Origin: Porphyrobacter sp.
GTDB taxonomy: Bacteria; Pseudomonadota; Alphaproteobacteria; Sphingomonadales; Sphingomonadaceae
NCBI GenBank assembly: GCA_027533455.1
Contig: JAPZUC010000001.1
Span: 186,001 to 250,000, forward strand
DNA: 64,000 bases
Direction: 5' to 3'
Positions 63,948 through 64,000 of this stretch are shown piece by piece. The translations under genes and the position numbers were made by a program. How positions within the stretch are numbered: position 1 is the stretch's first letter; the number at the start of each line of letters is the position of its first letter. Below the pieces are notes generated by a model, which ran no database searches, was not told where the DNA came from, and worked only from the letters and a program-made list of their open reading frames with translations.

Positions 63948-64000
63948 ATGGCCGACGCCGAAACCGCCGCTCCCGACCGCACCATCCGTCTCCAGGTCGC
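63948..64000 (+). CDS. Start of a CDS, possibly a CDC48-family AAA ATPase (partial)
   Basis: Only 17 codons are visible, MADAETAAPDRTIRLQV, preceded by AGGAACC at good spacing. The IRLQV strand after a short acidic head resembles the N-terminal double-psi barrel of VAT/CDC48-like AAA ATPases of sphingomonads. This is from memory of the family only; the evidence is thin. Confidence 0.4.
   Translation, partial: MADAETAAPDRTIRLQV

Overview
This 64 kb window is chromosomal DNA, GC-rich and densely packed, from an alphaproteobacterium of the order Sphingomonadales, most likely family Erythrobacteraceae (Erythrobacter/Porphyrobacter type). The evidence is a serine palmitoyltransferase operon with its own acyl carrier protein (sphingolipids in place of LPS), CtrA and DivK, a decayed gene-transfer-agent (GTA) cluster of the sphingomonad type, DUF4167 and DUF2793 proteins, and a SAM synthetase next to apolipoprotein N-acyltransferase. 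I see no tRNA, rRNA, CRISPR array, insertion sequence or intact prophage.

Layout. 0-3.7 kb: a minus-strand operon (DUF3572, HAD, RidA, glycerophosphodiesterase) divergent from divK, then acp-spt. 3.8-5.3 kb: scar of a GTA cluster, in which a frameshifted small terminase and the first third of the large terminase are joined directly to the tail-end DUF2793 gene. 5.4-13.7 kb: OmpA porin, MFS transporter, queC, hslO, argF-argD, a double cold-shock protein. 14-17.4 kb: a phosphatase-like protein, a membrane hydroxylase and a GMC oxidoreductase. 17.6-19.5 kb: glnK-amtB behind a near-perfect sigma-54 promoter. 19.7-29 kb: rpmI, rplT, an AraC regulator, pheS-pheT, SDR, prfC and small enzymes. 29-35 kb: hisN and prs group, a GH16 lipoprotein gene broken by one in-frame stop, an HNH nuclease, gluQ. 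35-44.9 kb: adenosyltransferase, hydroxybutyryl-CoA dehydrogenase, mutS, malic enzyme, a perfect parS site, a frameshifted DUF3592 gene, trmB. 45-50.5 kb: a membrane-anchored HTH protein, ctrA, rpoN, lptB, ppa. 50.6-59 kb: hisS, prfA-prmC, DUF4167, lnt, metK, DUF418. 59-63.4 kb: a minus-strand CoA-transferase operon (scoA, HAD lipoprotein, scoB, esterase, CaiB). The last 53 bases open a new gene.

How it fits together. The window holds several regulators and their likely targets: rpoN at 47 kb and a sigma-54 promoter for glnK-amtB at 19.5 kb; ctrA with CtrA-like boxes upstream of itself, plus divK of the same cell-cycle circuit. Translation genes are prominent (two ribosomal proteins, PheRS, HisRS, GluQRS, RF1, RF3, PrmC). 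A parS site suggests the segment lies in the partition-complex part of the chromosome.

Most interesting unexplained signals: (1) a three-copy family of structured elements, each lying between two convergent genes (17.4, 45.9 and 49.9 kb); (2) a strong promoter with an operator-like palindrome, followed about 60 nt later by a terminator, with no gene of its own, just before the GTA scar; (3) a ribosome-binding site locked in a hairpin before the GMC oxidoreductase; (4) a nested inverted repeat behind the glnK promoter; (5) a gene-free AT-rich 527-bp gap with promoter-like and terminator signals at 63.4-63.9 kb.
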